The notes beneath the pieces were generated by a model. That model was not told where the DNA came from and ran no database searches. It worked only from the letters and a program-made list of their open reading frames with translations. The position numbers and the translations under genes are program-made. From Nocardia australiensis (GTDB lineage: Bacteria; Actinomycetota; Actinomycetes; Mycobacteriales; Mycobacteriaceae): a DNA stretch of 64,000 bases. This document shows, one piece after another, positions 1 through 9,188 of the stretch; the stretch's first letter is position 1, and each line of letters starts with the position of its first letter. The stretch lies in NCBI RefSeq assembly GCF_020733705.1, contig NZ_JAJFZM010000017.1:1-64000 (forward strand). The letters are read 5' to 3'.

Positions 1-1355
1 GCACGACACCGCGCCCCTCGGATGTCCCGAAGCCCGGTGCCCCTAAACCGGGTGCCCCGCAGGCCCACCCCAAACCGCATGCGGTCAAGCCGGCTCCCGG
101 CCCTGCCCAACAGCACCCGCACCCGGTCAGTGTCCCCACGGCCAGCGACCCCAACGTCTGGGGCCGCGTCGATGACGACGGCACCGCATGGGTGAAGACC
201 GCCGACGGTGAACGGATAGTCGGCTCCTGGCAGGCCGGTGACGCCGCCGAGGGCTTGGCGCATTTCGGTCGCCGGTTCGACGATCTCGCCACCGAGGTGG
301 CGCTGCTCGAGGCACGCCTGGCGGCCGGCGCGGACGCACGCAAAACCAAGGCCGCGGCCGTCACTCTCGCCGAGTCGCTGCCGACCGCCGCCGTCATCGG
401 CGATATCGACGGGTTGTCGCGTCGACTCGCCGCGATCGCCGAACATTCCGAGGAAGCGGCGGCGCACGCCAAGGAGGAAAAGGACCGCGCCAGGCACGAG
501 CACACCGAACGCAAAGAATCGCTGTGCGCTGAGGCCGAGAAGATCGCCACCGAATCCACCCAATGGAAAGCCGCGGGTGATCGGCTGCGCGAAATCCTCG
601 ACGAATGGAAGTCCATTCGCGGCGTGGATCGCAAGGTCGACGATGCGCTGTGGAAGCGGTACTCGAAGGCACGTGAGGCGTTCAACCGTCGCCGTGGCGC
701 CCATTTCGCCGAACTCGATCGCGAACGCTCGGCCGCGAAGACCCGTAAGGAAGAACTCTGCGTCCGCGCCGAGGAGTTGTCCGGGTCCACCGACTGGGTC
801 GGTACCGCGGGCATCTTCCGCGATCTGCTCGTCGAGTGGAAGGCCGCGGGTCGGGCACCGCGCGAGGCCGATGAGGCGCTGTGGCGGCGCTTCAAGAGCG
901 CTCAGGATGTATTCTTCGCCGCCCGCAACGCTTCCGCCTCCGAACGCGACGCCGAATTCGAGCACAACGCCGCCGCGAAGGAGGAGCTGCTGCGGGCCTT
1001 CGAACACATCGATCCGGCCAATGGCCTGGACGCGGCCCGCGCCGCGCTGCGCGAATTGCAGGACAAGTGGGACGCGCTCGGCAAAGTGCCGCGCGAACGC
1101 ATCCAGGACCTGGAAGGCAAGCTGCGCGCCATCGAAAAGCGGGTCCGCGACGCGGTAGACGCGCAGTGGCGACGCACCGACCCTGAGGCAATGGCCAGAG
1201 CCGCCCAGTTCCGCGAACGCGTAGCGCAATTCGAGGAACAGGCCGCCAAAGCGACCGCCGCGGGTAATAAGCGCGACGCCGAGAAGGCACTGGAACAGGC
1301 CAAGCAATGGCGCGAATGGGCCGACGCCGCTGAGGGCGCCGTCAGCAATCTGTGA
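1..1355 (+). CDS. DUF349 domain-containing protein (5' partial)
   Basis: The frame is open from the first bases (codons run from position 3), so the start is upstream; about 450 codons are visible. The visible N-terminus is a Pro/Ala/His-rich linker. It is followed by a segment starting WGRVDDDGTAWVK and then a long, charged, mostly helical region with repeated W-K ... L-R-E and W-x-R-F/Y-x-x-A blocks typical of repeated DUF349 modules. The family is poorly understood; it is the counterpart of M. tuberculosis Rv2731, which has the same neighbours (Rv2732c and miaB). The gene converges with the membrane-protein gene that ends at 1539. Family assignment is good; cellular role is unknown. Confidence 0.85.
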   Translation, partial: TTPRPSDVPKPGAPKPGAPQAHPKPHAVKPAPGPAQQHPHPVSVPTASDPNVWGRVDDDGTAWVKTADGERIVGSWQAGDAAEGLAHFGRRFDDLATEVALLEARLAAGADARKTKAAAVTLAESLPTAAVIGDIDGLSRRLAAIAEHSEEAAAHAKEEKDRARHEHTERKESLCAEAEKIATESTQWKAAGDRLREILDEWKSIRGVDRKVDDALWKRYSKAREAFNRRRGAHFAELDRERSAAKTRKEELCVRAEELSGSTDWVGTAGIFRDLLVEWKAAGRAPREADEALWRRFKSAQDVFFAARNASASERDAEFEHNAAAKEELLRAFEHIDPANGLDAARAALRELQDKWDALGKVPRERIQDLEGKLRAIEKRVRDAVDAQWRRTDPEAMARAAQFRERVAQFEEQAAKATAAGNKRDAEKALEQAKQWREWADAAEGAVSNL

Positions 1356-1507
1356 GCCATCGCGGCCCCAGCCCCGCCACCGAGCTGATCTTTCGCGGCC
1401 AGCTGATGTCCGGGGCCATCAGCACGACACCACCGACGCAGCGGGGCACAGTCCGTCACACCCCGCCTGACACACCCACCACGGAGCGAGCTTTACGAGC
1501 GACCGCT

Positions 1508-1537
1508 CGCGAACACACAGCGCCGCAGGCGCTGCAA
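1508..1537. repeat. Short palindrome, related to the 41.5-kb element
   Basis: Between two convergent genes lies CAGCGCC-GCA-GGCGCTG preceded by CGCGAACACA. The same arrangement, in reverse complement, occurs at 41,507-41,537. It may act as a bidirectional terminator, or be a partial copy of a dispersed intergenic element. Confidence 0.5.
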
Positions 1538-1538
1538 A

Positions 1539-2483
1539 TCAACCGAGACCGCGATTGCGGCGTTCTTCCTCTTCGGCGGCGGCGGCGATACGGCGTTGTT
1601 CTTCGGCGGCCAGTTGCACGGCGGTCCGGCTCCAGACGACGCGCACCCAGTGGAATGTGAGCACGATGATAGCGATTGTGCCGAGGATCAGGCCGATGCC
1701 TGGGCCCGCGCCGAAGTAGTTGGCGCCACCGGGGCCGCCGACCGCAGGGGTTTGCCGGTGCCAGATGGACAAGACGCCGAAGACGCTGGCCATGGCGGAT
1801 CCGGCGACGGCGATCCAGGCCAGCACCCAGCGACGAGTCATCAGCGCGAGTAGCGAGAAGCCGATGCCGAAGATGACGACGAACCAGACGAAGATTCGCG
1901 AGGGCAGTCCGATGTGCTCAGCGTGGGCGGCGTCGGTGCCGAGCAGGATGTCGAAGCCGCGCGCGGTCCCGGCATGCGGCAGGATCAGCGACACCAGCAG
2001 CACGAACACCGTGCCCGCGACCACCATGGCGCGGACCCCTGGATCTATTTCGCCGGCCATGCGGCGCTCGACCATGTCGAGATCGTCGCGGAACTGTTCG
2101 AAGTTGTTGCTGCTTTCGACCGAGTTCACTTGGCCCTCGTTTCGTTCGGCGTCGTGATGGTGGGCTGTGCCGGGCTCTACTGTGCCATCGTCGGCCCCTC
2201 CCTTCGCGACCGGCCCACTACGCGAAGTAGTATTTGCCGTCGGGTCGGTGGCGTCCAACTTCGGCGCGACGTTGTCGGCGGCGAGATCTCCTCCGGCCGC
2301 ATCGGCCTCGGCATCGCCGCCGGACGTCCGATCAACGTGGCCGAGGCCCTGGGGCTGGTCCGAATCCTCTTCGGGCACAGGCTGATTCATATCCTCAGCG
2401 CGCGAATCGTCGCCGTTGGAGGCGCGCTCCGCATCACCTCGGCCATGCGTGGGGTCACCGTCCACGCCCAGCGATCCGCTCAT
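1539..2483 (-). CDS. Conserved membrane protein (Rv2732c-like)
   Basis: 314 residues. The first ~120 residues are acidic, Gly/Asp/Pro-rich and probably disordered. Four hydrophobic segments follow (starting near GVRAMVVAGTVFVLLVSLIL, then WFVVIFGIGFSLLALM, WIAVAGSAMASVFGVL and IGLILGTIAIIVLTF). The C-terminus is a charged Glu/Arg/Ala tail. The ATG at 2483 is chosen because GAGG lies just upstream and because it starts 38 bp after the miaB stop; a longer open frame would run back into miaB. Synteny with M. tuberculosis Rv2732c, next to miaB, supports orthology. Function is unknown. Confidence 0.8.
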   Translation of the reverse strand: MSGSLGVDGDPTHGRGDAERASNGDDSRAEDMNQPVPEEDSDQPQGLGHVDRTSGGDAEADAAGGDLAADNVAPKLDATDPTANTTSRSGPVAKGGADDGTVEPGTAHHHDAERNEGQVNSVESSNNFEQFRDDLDMVERRMAGEIDPGVRAMVVAGTVFVLLVSLILPHAGTARGFDILLGTDAAHAEHIGLPSRIFVWFVVIFGIGFSLLALMTRRWVLAWIAVAGSAMASVFGVLSIWHRQTPAVGGPGGANYFGAGPGIGLILGTIAIIVLTFHWVRVVWSRTAVQLAAEEQRRIAAAAEEEERRNRGLG

Positions 2484-2520
2484 ATCGACACCTCGCTGAT
2501 GTTGAGTGCGCGCCGCTCGC

Positions 2521-4098
2521 TCATGTACCGCAGCCATTGGAGCAGCCCGCGGCGGCCGGTTCCGGGGCCGGTGCGCCGATGCGCGGCAGACCGAGGCCGA
2601 CACCGATCGGTTCCGTCTTGGGGGTGATGCCGCGCTCATGCGCATCGCCGGCGCGGGTGCGGCGGTGGCCACGGACGGCGCCGTCGGCGATCAGGTAGTG
2701 CGGGGCGGCGCCGGTGATATCGACGGTGATGACGTCGCCGGGCCGGATCGTGCCGGGGCCACCCGATTCCGCGACCGCCACCGGCGGGCGGAAATGCACG
2801 AGCCGTCCGTCGCGGGCGCGGCCGCTCATGCGCGCGGTGGCGGCGTTCTTCTTGCCCGCTCCCTCGGCGACGAGCAATTCGACCTCGGTGCCGATCAGCT
2901 CACGGTTCGCCCCGAGGCAGATCTCCTCCTGCAGCGCGATCAGCCGGTCATAGCGTTCTTGGACAACGGCTTTGGGCACCTGGTCAGGCATATCGGCGGC
3001 GGGGGTACCAGGGCGTTTGGAATACTGGAAGGTGTAGGCGCTGGTGAAACGCGCCTGCCGGACCACGTCGAGGGTCTCCTGGAAATCCTCCTCGGTTTCC
3101 CCGGGGAAGCCGACGATGATGTCGGTGGTGATCACCGCGTGTGGCATTGCCGTACGGACCTTTTCGATGATGCCGAGGTAACGCGCCTTGCGGTAGGAGC
3201 GGCGCATTGCCTTGAGCACCCGGTCCGAGCCGGACTGCAGTGGCATATGCAGTTGCGGGCAGATGTTCGGGGTGTTTGCCATCGCCTCGATCACGTCATC
3301 AGTGAACTCGGCCGGATGCGGCGAGGTGAACCGCACTCGCTCCAGCCCGTCGATAGTGCCGCAAGCGCGCAACAGCTTGGCGAACGCGCCACGGTCGCGA
3401 GCCTCGTCCGGATCGGCGAAGGAGGCGCCATAGGAGTTCACATTCTGCCCGAGCAGGGTCACTTCGAGTACGCCCTGGTCGACCAACGCCTGCACCTCGG
3501 CGAGCACATCGCCGGGGCGGCGATCGACCTCCTTGCCGCGCAGCGACGGCACGATGCAGAAGGTGCAGGTGTTGTTGCAACCCACCGAGATGGACACCCA
3601 GCCCGCGTACGCGGACTCCCGCTTGGCGGGCAGCGTGGACGGGAACGCCTCTAGCGAGTCCAGGATTTCCACCTGCGCCTCGGTATTGTGGCGGGCACGC
3701 TCCAGCAGCACCGGCAGCGAACCGATGTTGTGTGTACCGAACACCGCATCCACCCACGGCGCCTTGCGCACGACGACGTCGCGGTCCTTCTGCGCCAGGC
3801 AGCCGCCGACGGCGATTTGCATACCGGGCCGGTCGGCTTTGATCGGCGCCAGATGCCCGAGCGTGCCGTAGAGCTTGTTGTCCGCGTTCTCGCGGACCGC
3901 GCAGGTATTGAGGACAACCAGGTCGGCAGTCGCCCCCGGCGCGGCCTTCACGTATCCCGCGTCCTCCAGCAGGCCCGACAAGCGTTCGGAATCGTGCACA
4001 TTCATCTGACAACCGAAGGTGCGGACCTCGTAACTGCGCCCCCCGCCCTCGGCCGGGAGCTGGGTGGGCGACAACACTGCCTGTCCGATCGAATCCAC
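2521..4098 (-). CDS. miaB: tRNA-2-methylthio-N6-isopentenyladenosine synthase MiaB
   Basis: 525 residues. MiaB is a radical-SAM methylthiotransferase that adds the 2-methylthio group to i6A37 of tRNAs reading UNN codons. The N-terminal UPF0004 domain has its three cluster cysteines at about C30, C66 and C100. The radical SAM motif CNNTCTFC sits at about 174-181. A C-terminal TRAM domain begins near RELIGTEVELLV. The GTG start at 4098 gives a normal family length; the open frame extends further but with low-complexity sequence. It is probably co-transcribed with the membrane-protein gene downstream (37-bp gap). Confidence 0.95.
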   Translation of the reverse strand: MDSIGQAVLSPTQLPAEGGGRSYEVRTFGCQMNVHDSERLSGLLEDAGYVKAAPGATADLVVLNTCAVRENADNKLYGTLGHLAPIKADRPGMQIAVGGCLAQKDRDVVVRKAPWVDAVFGTHNIGSLPVLLERARHNTEAQVEILDSLEAFPSTLPAKRESAYAGWVSISVGCNNTCTFCIVPSLRGKEVDRRPGDVLAEVQALVDQGVLEVTLLGQNVNSYGASFADPDEARDRGAFAKLLRACGTIDGLERVRFTSPHPAEFTDDVIEAMANTPNICPQLHMPLQSGSDRVLKAMRRSYRKARYLGIIEKVRTAMPHAVITTDIIVGFPGETEEDFQETLDVVRQARFTSAYTFQYSKRPGTPAADMPDQVPKAVVQERYDRLIALQEEICLGANRELIGTEVELLVAEGAGKKNAATARMSGRARDGRLVHFRPPVAVAESGGPGTIRPGDVITVDITGAAPHYLIADGAVRGHRRTRAGDAHERGITPKTEPIGVGLGLPRIGAPAPEPAAAGCSNGCGT

Positions 4099-4279
4099 CC
4101 GTCCAGGGTACGGGGACCCACCACAGCATTTTCGAGCGCATCGGCGCAGGCTCGGGCCGCATCGGCGGGGCCACGCGGCCCGCGCCAAAATGTTACATCC
4201 ACGTGTCTATTCGGCGCGGCGATGCGGTGTGTCGCCGAAACTCGGGCAAATCCGCGATTTCGGCTTAAGGTCTTGGATC

Positions 4280-5086
4280 ATGACCGACGCCGCTGCCGCG
4301 CCCGATATGACCGGGGCCGCCACGACCGGGGATGAGGGCACCAAAACCGGTGCGCCGATGATCTCGATGCGCAATGTGGAGAAACACTTCGGTGAGTTGC
4401 ACGTGCTGCGTGAGATCAACCTCGAAGTTCCCCAGGGACAGGTCGTCATCGTTCTGGGTCCGTCCGGATCCGGAAAGTCGACACTGTGCCGCACCATCAA
4501 TCGACTGGAGCCGATCGACTCCGGCGATATCGCCATCGACGGCGTGCCGCTGCCCGCCGAGGGCCGCGCGCTGGCCGCTCTGCGCGCCGATGTCGGAATG
4601 GTGTTCCAATCGTTCAACCTGTTCGCACATAAAACAATTCTCGAAAACGTCATGCTCGCGCCGCTGAAGGTGCGCAAGGTCGCCAAGAACGACGCACGCA
4701 AACGAGCGATGGAATTGCTCGAACGCGTCGGTATCGCCAACCAGGCCGACAAGTACCCCGCGCAGCTGTCGGGTGGCCAGCAGCAGCGCGTAGCCATTGC
4801 CCGAGCCCTGGCGATGAACCCGAAAGTCATGCTGTTCGACGAGCCCACCTCCGCACTGGACCCCGAAATGGTTCAAGAGGTGCTCGAAGTGATGGTGTCG
4901 CTGGCCAAGGAAGGGATGACCATGCTGGTGGTCACCCACGAGATGGGCTTCGCTCGCCGTGCCGGAAACCGAGTGTTGTTCATGGCCGACGGACAGGTGG
5001 TCGAGGACGCCGAACCGGAATCCTTCTTCACCGCGCCGAAATCCGAGCGCGCGAAGGACTTCCTCGGAAAGATATTGAGCCACTGA
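4280..5086 (+). CDS. gluA: Glutamate ABC transporter ATP-binding protein
   Basis: 268 residues from the ATG at 4280. It is the cytoplasmic ATPase of a polar amino acid importer. It has Walker A GPSGSGKST (about 60-68), signature LSGGQQQRVAIARAL, Walker B VMLFDEPTSALDPE and switch His in VVTHEMGF. The first ~26 residues are a nonconserved tail, so an internal ATG at 4358 (MISMRNVEKHFG) is possible. It heads gluABCD. The miaB-gluABCD-recX-recA order matches corynebacteria and nocardiae, which supports glutamate rather than another amino acid as substrate. Confidence 0.92.
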   Translation: MTDAAAAPDMTGAATTGDEGTKTGAPMISMRNVEKHFGELHVLREINLEVPQGQVVIVLGPSGSGKSTLCRTINRLEPIDSGDIAIDGVPLPAEGRALAALRADVGMVFQSFNLFAHKTILENVMLAPLKVRKVAKNDARKRAMELLERVGIANQADKYPAQLSGGQQQRVAIARALAMNPKVMLFDEPTSALDPEMVQEVLEVMVSLAKEGMTMLVVTHEMGFARRAGNRVLFMADGQVVEDAEPESFFTAPKSERAKDFLGKILSH

Positions 5087-5133
5087 CCATTTGCCGATAA
5101 GACCATCGAAACCATGATGAGGGAAGGAACGCG

Positions 5134-5970
5134 ATGAGGATCAACCGTGCGCTTCGAGTCAGTGTCGGGGCGATCGCCCTGGCACTGACCGCCGCCACCG
5201 CAGCCGCTTGCGGCGGAGGCGACAGCAAATCCGCCTTGGATAACGCCAAGGAGGGCAAACTCACCATCGGAATCAAGTTCGACCAGCCGGGCCTCGGCCT
5301 GCGCAACAAGGACGGTTCCTACAGCGGCTTCGATGTCGAAGTCGCCAAATATGTGGCGGGCAAGCTCGGCGTCAAGACCGAGGACATCACCTTCAAGGAG
5401 GCCCCGTCCGCCCAGCGCGAGACGCTTATCGAGAATGGTCAGGTCGACTACATCGTCGCCACCTATTCGATCAGCGACAAGCGCAAAGAGAAGGTCGACT
5501 TCGCCGGTCCCTATTACATCGCGGGCCAGTCGCTGCTTGTGCGCGCCGATAACACCAGCATCAACGGCCCGGACGATCTCAAGGGCAAGAAGGTCTGCTC
5601 GGTCAAGGGCTCGACTCCTGCGAGCAATATCGAGAAGAACTACCCCGACACCCAGCTGCAGACCAACGACACCTACTCACTGTGCCTCGAGGGGCTCAAG
5701 GGTGGATCATGGGACGCGGTGACCACCGATGACATCATCCTGGCCGGCTACGCCGCGCAGAGTGCGGGTTCGTTCAAGGTCGTTGGCAAGCCGTTCACGA
5801 CGGAGAACTACGGGATCGGCCTGCAAAAGGGCGATCAGGAACTGCGCGACAAGGTCAATGACGCGATCGAAACCATGATCGCCGACGGTTCCTGGAAGAA
5901 GGCATTCGACGACACGGTCGGCGCCTCCGGGTACCAGGCTCCGACGCCGCCGACGGTCGTCCGGTACTGA
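5134..5970 (+). CDS. gluB: Glutamate-binding lipoprotein of the Glu ABC transporter
   Basis: 278 residues. It has a lipoprotein signal with a hydrophobic core and lipobox TAAAC (Cys about 26), then a type-3 extracellular solute-binding domain (GLRNKDGSYSGFDVEVAKYV; YSISDKRKEKVDFAGPYY). It is membrane-anchored on the outer face and delivers substrate to GluC/GluD. A strong GGAAGGA ribosome site precedes the ATG. A 13-bp stem-loop after the stop probably makes this protein more abundant than the permeases. Confidence 0.92.
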   Translation: MRINRALRVSVGAIALALTAATAAACGGGDSKSALDNAKEGKLTIGIKFDQPGLGLRNKDGSYSGFDVEVAKYVAGKLGVKTEDITFKEAPSAQRETLIENGQVDYIVATYSISDKRKEKVDFAGPYYIAGQSLLVRADNTSINGPDDLKGKKVCSVKGSTPASNIEKNYPDTQLQTNDTYSLCLEGLKGGSWDAVTTDDIILAGYAAQSAGSFKVVGKPFTTENYGIGLQKGDQELRDKVNDAIETMIADGSWKKAFDDTVGASGYQAPTPPTVVRY

Positions 5971-5979
5971 GTCCCGTGT

Positions 5980-6015
5980 GCGAGTGGTCCGGACCTGCCG
6001 GGCCGGACCACTCGC
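5980..6015 (+). terminator. Stem-loop between gluB and gluC
   Basis: Perfect 13-bp inverted repeat, GCGAGTGGTCCGG (5980-5992) and its complement (6003-6015), with a 10-nt loop and no T-run. Such hairpins after binding-protein genes usually stabilise the upstream mRNA or partly stop transcription. Confidence 0.6.
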
Positions 6016-6061
6016 CGCTGCCCCCTTGTAAATCCACACCGATCGGAGGGACGCGTCCGCC

Positions 6062-6742
6062 GTGTTCGACCTGATCTCGAGGTACGACGATCAAATCCTC
6101 GAAGCTTTCTGGGTGACCATCCAGCTGACCGTACTGTCGGGTATAGCGGCACTGGTGCTCGGCACCATCGTCGCGGCGCTGCGCGTGTCCCCGGTTCCGG
6201 TCGCCCGCGCGGTCGGCACCGCCTACGTCACCCTCTTCCGCAACACCCCGCTGACGCTGATCATCGTGTTCTGCTCGCTGGGTCTCTATACGACAATGGG
6301 CTGGCGGCTCGCGCCGGAGGGCCCTGAATCGGTGGCGCAGAACAACTTCCGGTTCGCGATCGTCGGGCTCAGCATCTACACGGCGGCCTTCGTCTGCGAA
6401 TCGCTACGCTCAGGCATCAACACGGTGCCGATGGGCCAATCGGAGGCGGGCAGGTCGCTCGGCTTCAGTTTCGGTCAGAATCTGCGCCTCGTCGTCTTGC
6501 CGCAGGCGTTCCGCTCGGTCATCGCGCCGCTCGGCAGCGTGCTCATCGCGCTGACCAAGAATTCCACGATCGCCTCGGCGATCGGTGTCGCCGAGGCCGC
6601 ACACCTGATGGCGGGCATGATCGACTCCGAGGCCGCGTTGCTGGCCATCGGCGCAATCTTCGCGCTCGGCTTCGTAATCCTTACCCTGCCGCTGGGTCTG
6701 CTGTTCGGCTGGCTCGCAAAACGATACGAGGTTGCCCGATGA
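6062..6742 (+). CDS. gluC: Glutamate ABC transporter permease GluC
   Basis: 226 residues, GTG start. It is an inner-membrane permease with about five hydrophobic helices. The EAA loop reads GINTVPMGQSEAGRSLGFSFGQ, the ATPase-docking segment of His/Glu/Gln/Arg-type permeases. Its last four bases overlap gluD (ATGA), so translation is coupled and the two presumably form a heterodimeric channel with GluA and GluB. Confidence 0.92.
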   Translation: MFDLISRYDDQILEAFWVTIQLTVLSGIAALVLGTIVAALRVSPVPVARAVGTAYVTLFRNTPLTLIIVFCSLGLYTTMGWRLAPEGPESVAQNNFRFAIVGLSIYTAAFVCESLRSGINTVPMGQSEAGRSLGFSFGQNLRLVVLPQAFRSVIAPLGSVLIALTKNSTIASAIGVAEAAHLMAGMIDSEAALLAIGAIFALGFVILTLPLGLLFGWLAKRYEVAR

Positions 6743-7632
6743 GCGCAGGCGCATCCGTCCTGTTCGATGCGCCCGGCACCCGTGCGCGCATCCGCTACAA
6801 CGTCTACTCGGTGCTGGTGGTGGTCGTCGCCGTCGGCGCGCTCTGGTACCTCTACAGCGGCTTCGCCGACAAGGGCCAGTTCACCGCCGATAAGTGGAAG
6901 CCCTTCCTGGAGAAGGAAATCTGGACCACCTATCTGCTGCCCGGCCTCAAGGGCACGGTAGTCGCGGCGCTGCTGTCGATCGTTTTCGCGATGGCGCTCG
7001 GCATGATCTTCGGCATCCTGCGACTGTCGGAGCATCGGGTGGTGCGCTGGATCGCCGGCGCCATCGTCGAACTGGCCCGGGCCATCCCGGTGCTGATTCT
7101 GATGATCTTCCTGTTCGCGATCTTCTCCGATTACAAGCTGTTCAAGGTGGACGATCTGGCGCTGGCCGCCGTAGTCACCGCGTTGACCATCTACAACGGT
7201 TCGGTGATCGCGGAGATTGTGCGGGCCGGCATCAATTCATTGCCGAAGGGCCAGACCGAGGCCGCGGTCGCGCTCGGTCTGCGTAAAGGACAGCTCATGC
7301 GGCTGATCCTGCTGCCACAGGCGATCACGGCCATGCTGCCCGCGCTGATCTCGCAAATGGTTGTCGCGTTGAAGGATTCGGCGCTGGGTTATCAGATCAC
7401 CTACGTCGAAATCGTGCGGTCGGGCCAGCAACTCGGTGCCTCCGAGCAGAACACGATTCCGTCGCTGATGGTCATCGCGGTCATCATGATCGCGCTCAAC
7501 AGTGCACTGACCCTGGTCGCGACCAGGGTGGAGAAGCGGTTGCGTGGGCGCAAACGTAAGGGCGGCACCGTGGTGGCGGCCGATTCAATCCTCACCGATT
7601 CAGTACCCGGCGTCGATCTCACGGCGAAGTAG
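6739..7632 (+). CDS. gluD: Glutamate ABC transporter permease GluD
   Basis: 297 residues. This is the second permease subunit. It has a cytoplasmic N-terminus, an extended first periplasmic loop (about 45-70), several transmembrane helices, an EAA loop GINSLPKGQTEAAVALGLRKG, and a basic C-terminal tail (KRLRGRKRKGG). It is the last gene of gluABCD; a long hairpin and then a transposon insertion lie downstream. Confidence 0.92.
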   Translation: MSAGASVLFDAPGTRARIRYNVYSVLVVVVAVGALWYLYSGFADKGQFTADKWKPFLEKEIWTTYLLPGLKGTVVAALLSIVFAMALGMIFGILRLSEHRVVRWIAGAIVELARAIPVLILMIFLFAIFSDYKLFKVDDLALAAVVTALTIYNGSVIAEIVRAGINSLPKGQTEAAVALGLRKGQLMRLILLPQAITAMLPALISQMVVALKDSALGYQITYVEIVRSGQQLGASEQNTIPSLMVIAVIMIALNSALTLVATRVEKRLRGRKRKGGTVVAADSILTDSVPGVDLTAK

Positions 7633-7694
7633 CCGAGATCGGCACGGTGGCATTCGGCGAAACCTGGTGGGAGCCGTGCCGGTCGCTGAAGCCG

Positions 7695-7735
7695 TATAGC
7701 GTTCGACGCGAGCGAACCTCGCGTCGAACGCTATA
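7695..7735 (+). terminator. 18-bp perfect hairpin after gluD
   Basis: TATAGCGTTCGACGCGAG (7695-7712) pairs exactly with 7718-7735 around a 5-nt loop. There is no T-run. It is the likely end of the gluABCD transcript. The transposon's target duplication starts only four bases further on. Confidence 0.65.
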
Positions 7736-7739
7736 TGGG

Positions 7740-7744
7740 TGTTC
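7740..7744. repeat. Target-site duplication, left copy
   Basis: TGTTC directly abuts the left inverted repeat. The same five bases abut the right end at 12,509-12,513. A 5-bp duplication is the hallmark of Tn3-family insertion. Confidence 0.92.
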
Positions 7745-7790
7745 GGGGTTCCGGTAGTAACCGCGCAAAAACCAACGAAGTTCGGGTAGC
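7745..7790 (+). repeat. Left terminal inverted repeat
   Basis: 46 bases, starting GGGGTTCCGGTAGTAACCGC and ending GTTCGGGTAGC, identical to the reverse complement of 12,463-12,508. After one mismatch a further 8 bases (GCTGGTCG) match. The GGGG-start is typical of Tn3-family ends. Confidence 0.95.
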
Positions 7791-8258
7791 TGCTGGTCGT
7801 GGCCTTATTTCCTGAAGTTTGGTGGTGTGCAGCTCGTCGCGGTGGGATCATGGATTGCATCGGGACGTAGGTGAGGGATTCGCCGGGCGCCTGCGTTTTC
7901 TTCCCGGTCGCAAGGTGCGCTCGACGGTCGGTGTGCCTCGGAACAACGGCGTTACGTACGACAAGCGACTGTCGCCGTTTCGGCGGTGACGGGTATGCAG
8001 GGGACGGAAATCCTTCCGGTGCACCCTGTTTCGGACAACCCCAGGTGTTGAGAGACTGTGGCTGATCGATGACGGTCATTCATCACCTGGGTAGACCGAC
8101 GCAGCGTGCACCGTCGGATTCCGTCCGCTGCGATACCCTCACCGCCGTTTTACGAACAGCGGAACGACAACGATGGGCCAGCTTCAGAATTCCAGGGCCG
8201 GGATCTGAGAAGCAGATGATGCCGACGCCGCATAGACCAGCGTCGGCACCGTTATCGA
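7791..8258. other. Unassigned left part of the transposon
   Basis: 468 bases between the left end and the stop of the acetyltransferase gene. Open frames on both strands are low-complexity and Arg/Pro-rich and resemble no family I know. I see no gene here. Confidence 0.5.
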
Positions 8259-8780
8259 CTACAGCTGGCCAGCCACCGTATGGTAGCGGGCCAGGTGCTC
8301 GCCCTTGGGGCCACGGCTCTCGCCCACTCGGTGGAATCCGGCCTTTTCCAACACTCGCGCCGATGCGGGATTCGCCAACTCGACATCGGCAAAGACGGTA
8401 TCCACATCCGGCACTGCCAACGCGAATTCGGTCAAGGCCCGAGTCGCTTCCGCGGCATAGCCCTGGCCCCGCCGCGAGGCCACGACACCGTAGCCGATCT
8501 CGAGTTGTCCGCCATGGGGCGGCCAGAACAGTCCGATCGCGCCGACCACCAATCCGGTGGCGCGTTCGATGATCAGTCGTTGCCCGTGGGGTTGCAGCCA
8601 TGCCGGATGCTCAGCGAAGAGCGAGGCGATCACCCTGTCACCTTCGGAGGGAAAATCTTCCGCCCAATCGGCCTGCCGGTCGTCGTCGAGCACGGCGGCG
8701 GCTTCGGTGCCGGTCCATGAACGCAGCAGGAGACGCGCAGTGGTCAGAATTGCGGGATCGTTAGTGAGAATGCGAGACAC
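8259..8780 (-). CDS. GNAT family N-acetyltransferase (RimJ/RimL type)
   Basis: 173 residues from a GTG at 8780 that has AAGGA seven bases upstream; an in-frame ATG at 8852 would add 24 residues but has no clear ribosome site. It transfers acetyl from acetyl-CoA to an amine. The N-terminal strand LTTARLLLRSW and the acetyl-CoA loop GYGVVASRRGQGYAAEATRAL fit the RimJ/RimL subgroup, as does NPASARVLEKAGFHRVGE near the end. It is the only apparently intact gene in the transposon, hence its likely cargo. Substrate (protein N-terminus or a drug) is unknown. Confidence 0.8.
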   Translation of the reverse strand: MSRILTNDPAILTTARLLLRSWTGTEAAAVLDDDRQADWAEDFPSEGDRVIASLFAEHPAWLQPHGQRLIIERATGLVVGAIGLFWPPHGGQLEIGYGVVASRRGQGYAAEATRALTEFALAVPDVDTVFADVELANPASARVLEKAGFHRVGESRGPKGEHLARYHTVAGQL

Positions 8781-8852
8781 GTTGGGGTCCTTGTCCTGTG
8801 AAGCCTGACCCGGCCCACGCGTTTCACTCTCGGGCGGACCGGAAGAAGACAT

Positions 8853-9188
8853 GCTGAATACAGCTCGCGGCAGCCATATTCATCAACCTCCGAACGCATA
8901 CATGCGCGAATCTCGCGACAACCGATGTTATCAGGCACGTTAAGCCGAGTTCGATCTCATCGACTGGGACGGCCTGCGTGGGCTGCGACCGGGTGCGCCG
9001 TCACCGCTGCGCGCGTTCACCGCGCTACCGATGTGTGACAGAAATGATCGTTTTTGTCCCACGGCGGCACGTCGTCGAGTCCGATGCATCAGCCCAGCTC
9101 GCCGCCAAGACAATTCGGGTCACAACTCGTGTGCGGTTTCTATGGGACGAAACCGCAGATGTCAGCCCTTTGTGGGACAGTCCGGGGT
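8853..9188. other. Intergenic region between acetyltransferase and resolvase genes
   Basis: 336 bases. Around 8946-9035 the + strand reads FDLIDWDGLRGLRPGAPSP followed shortly by a stop, which looks like the tail of a lost gene; I do not recognise it. The right half holds repeated half-sites suggesting the resolution site. Confidence 0.45.
9031..9180. promoter_or_regulatory. Probable res (resolution) site
   Basis: Directly upstream of tnpR are several related half-sites in both orientations: GTGTGACA 9033-9040, TGTCCCAC 9055-9062, TATGGGAC 9141-9148 and GTGGGACA 9172-9179. In Tn3-family elements the resolvase binds three paired sites in about this position and span. The exact subsite borders are not resolved by eye. 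Confidence 0.5.

Noticed and set aside
7600..8079. A 159-codon frame reading across the left transposon end
   Set aside because: It crosses the inverted repeat and target duplication, so it would be a chance junction product, and it has no recognisable domain.
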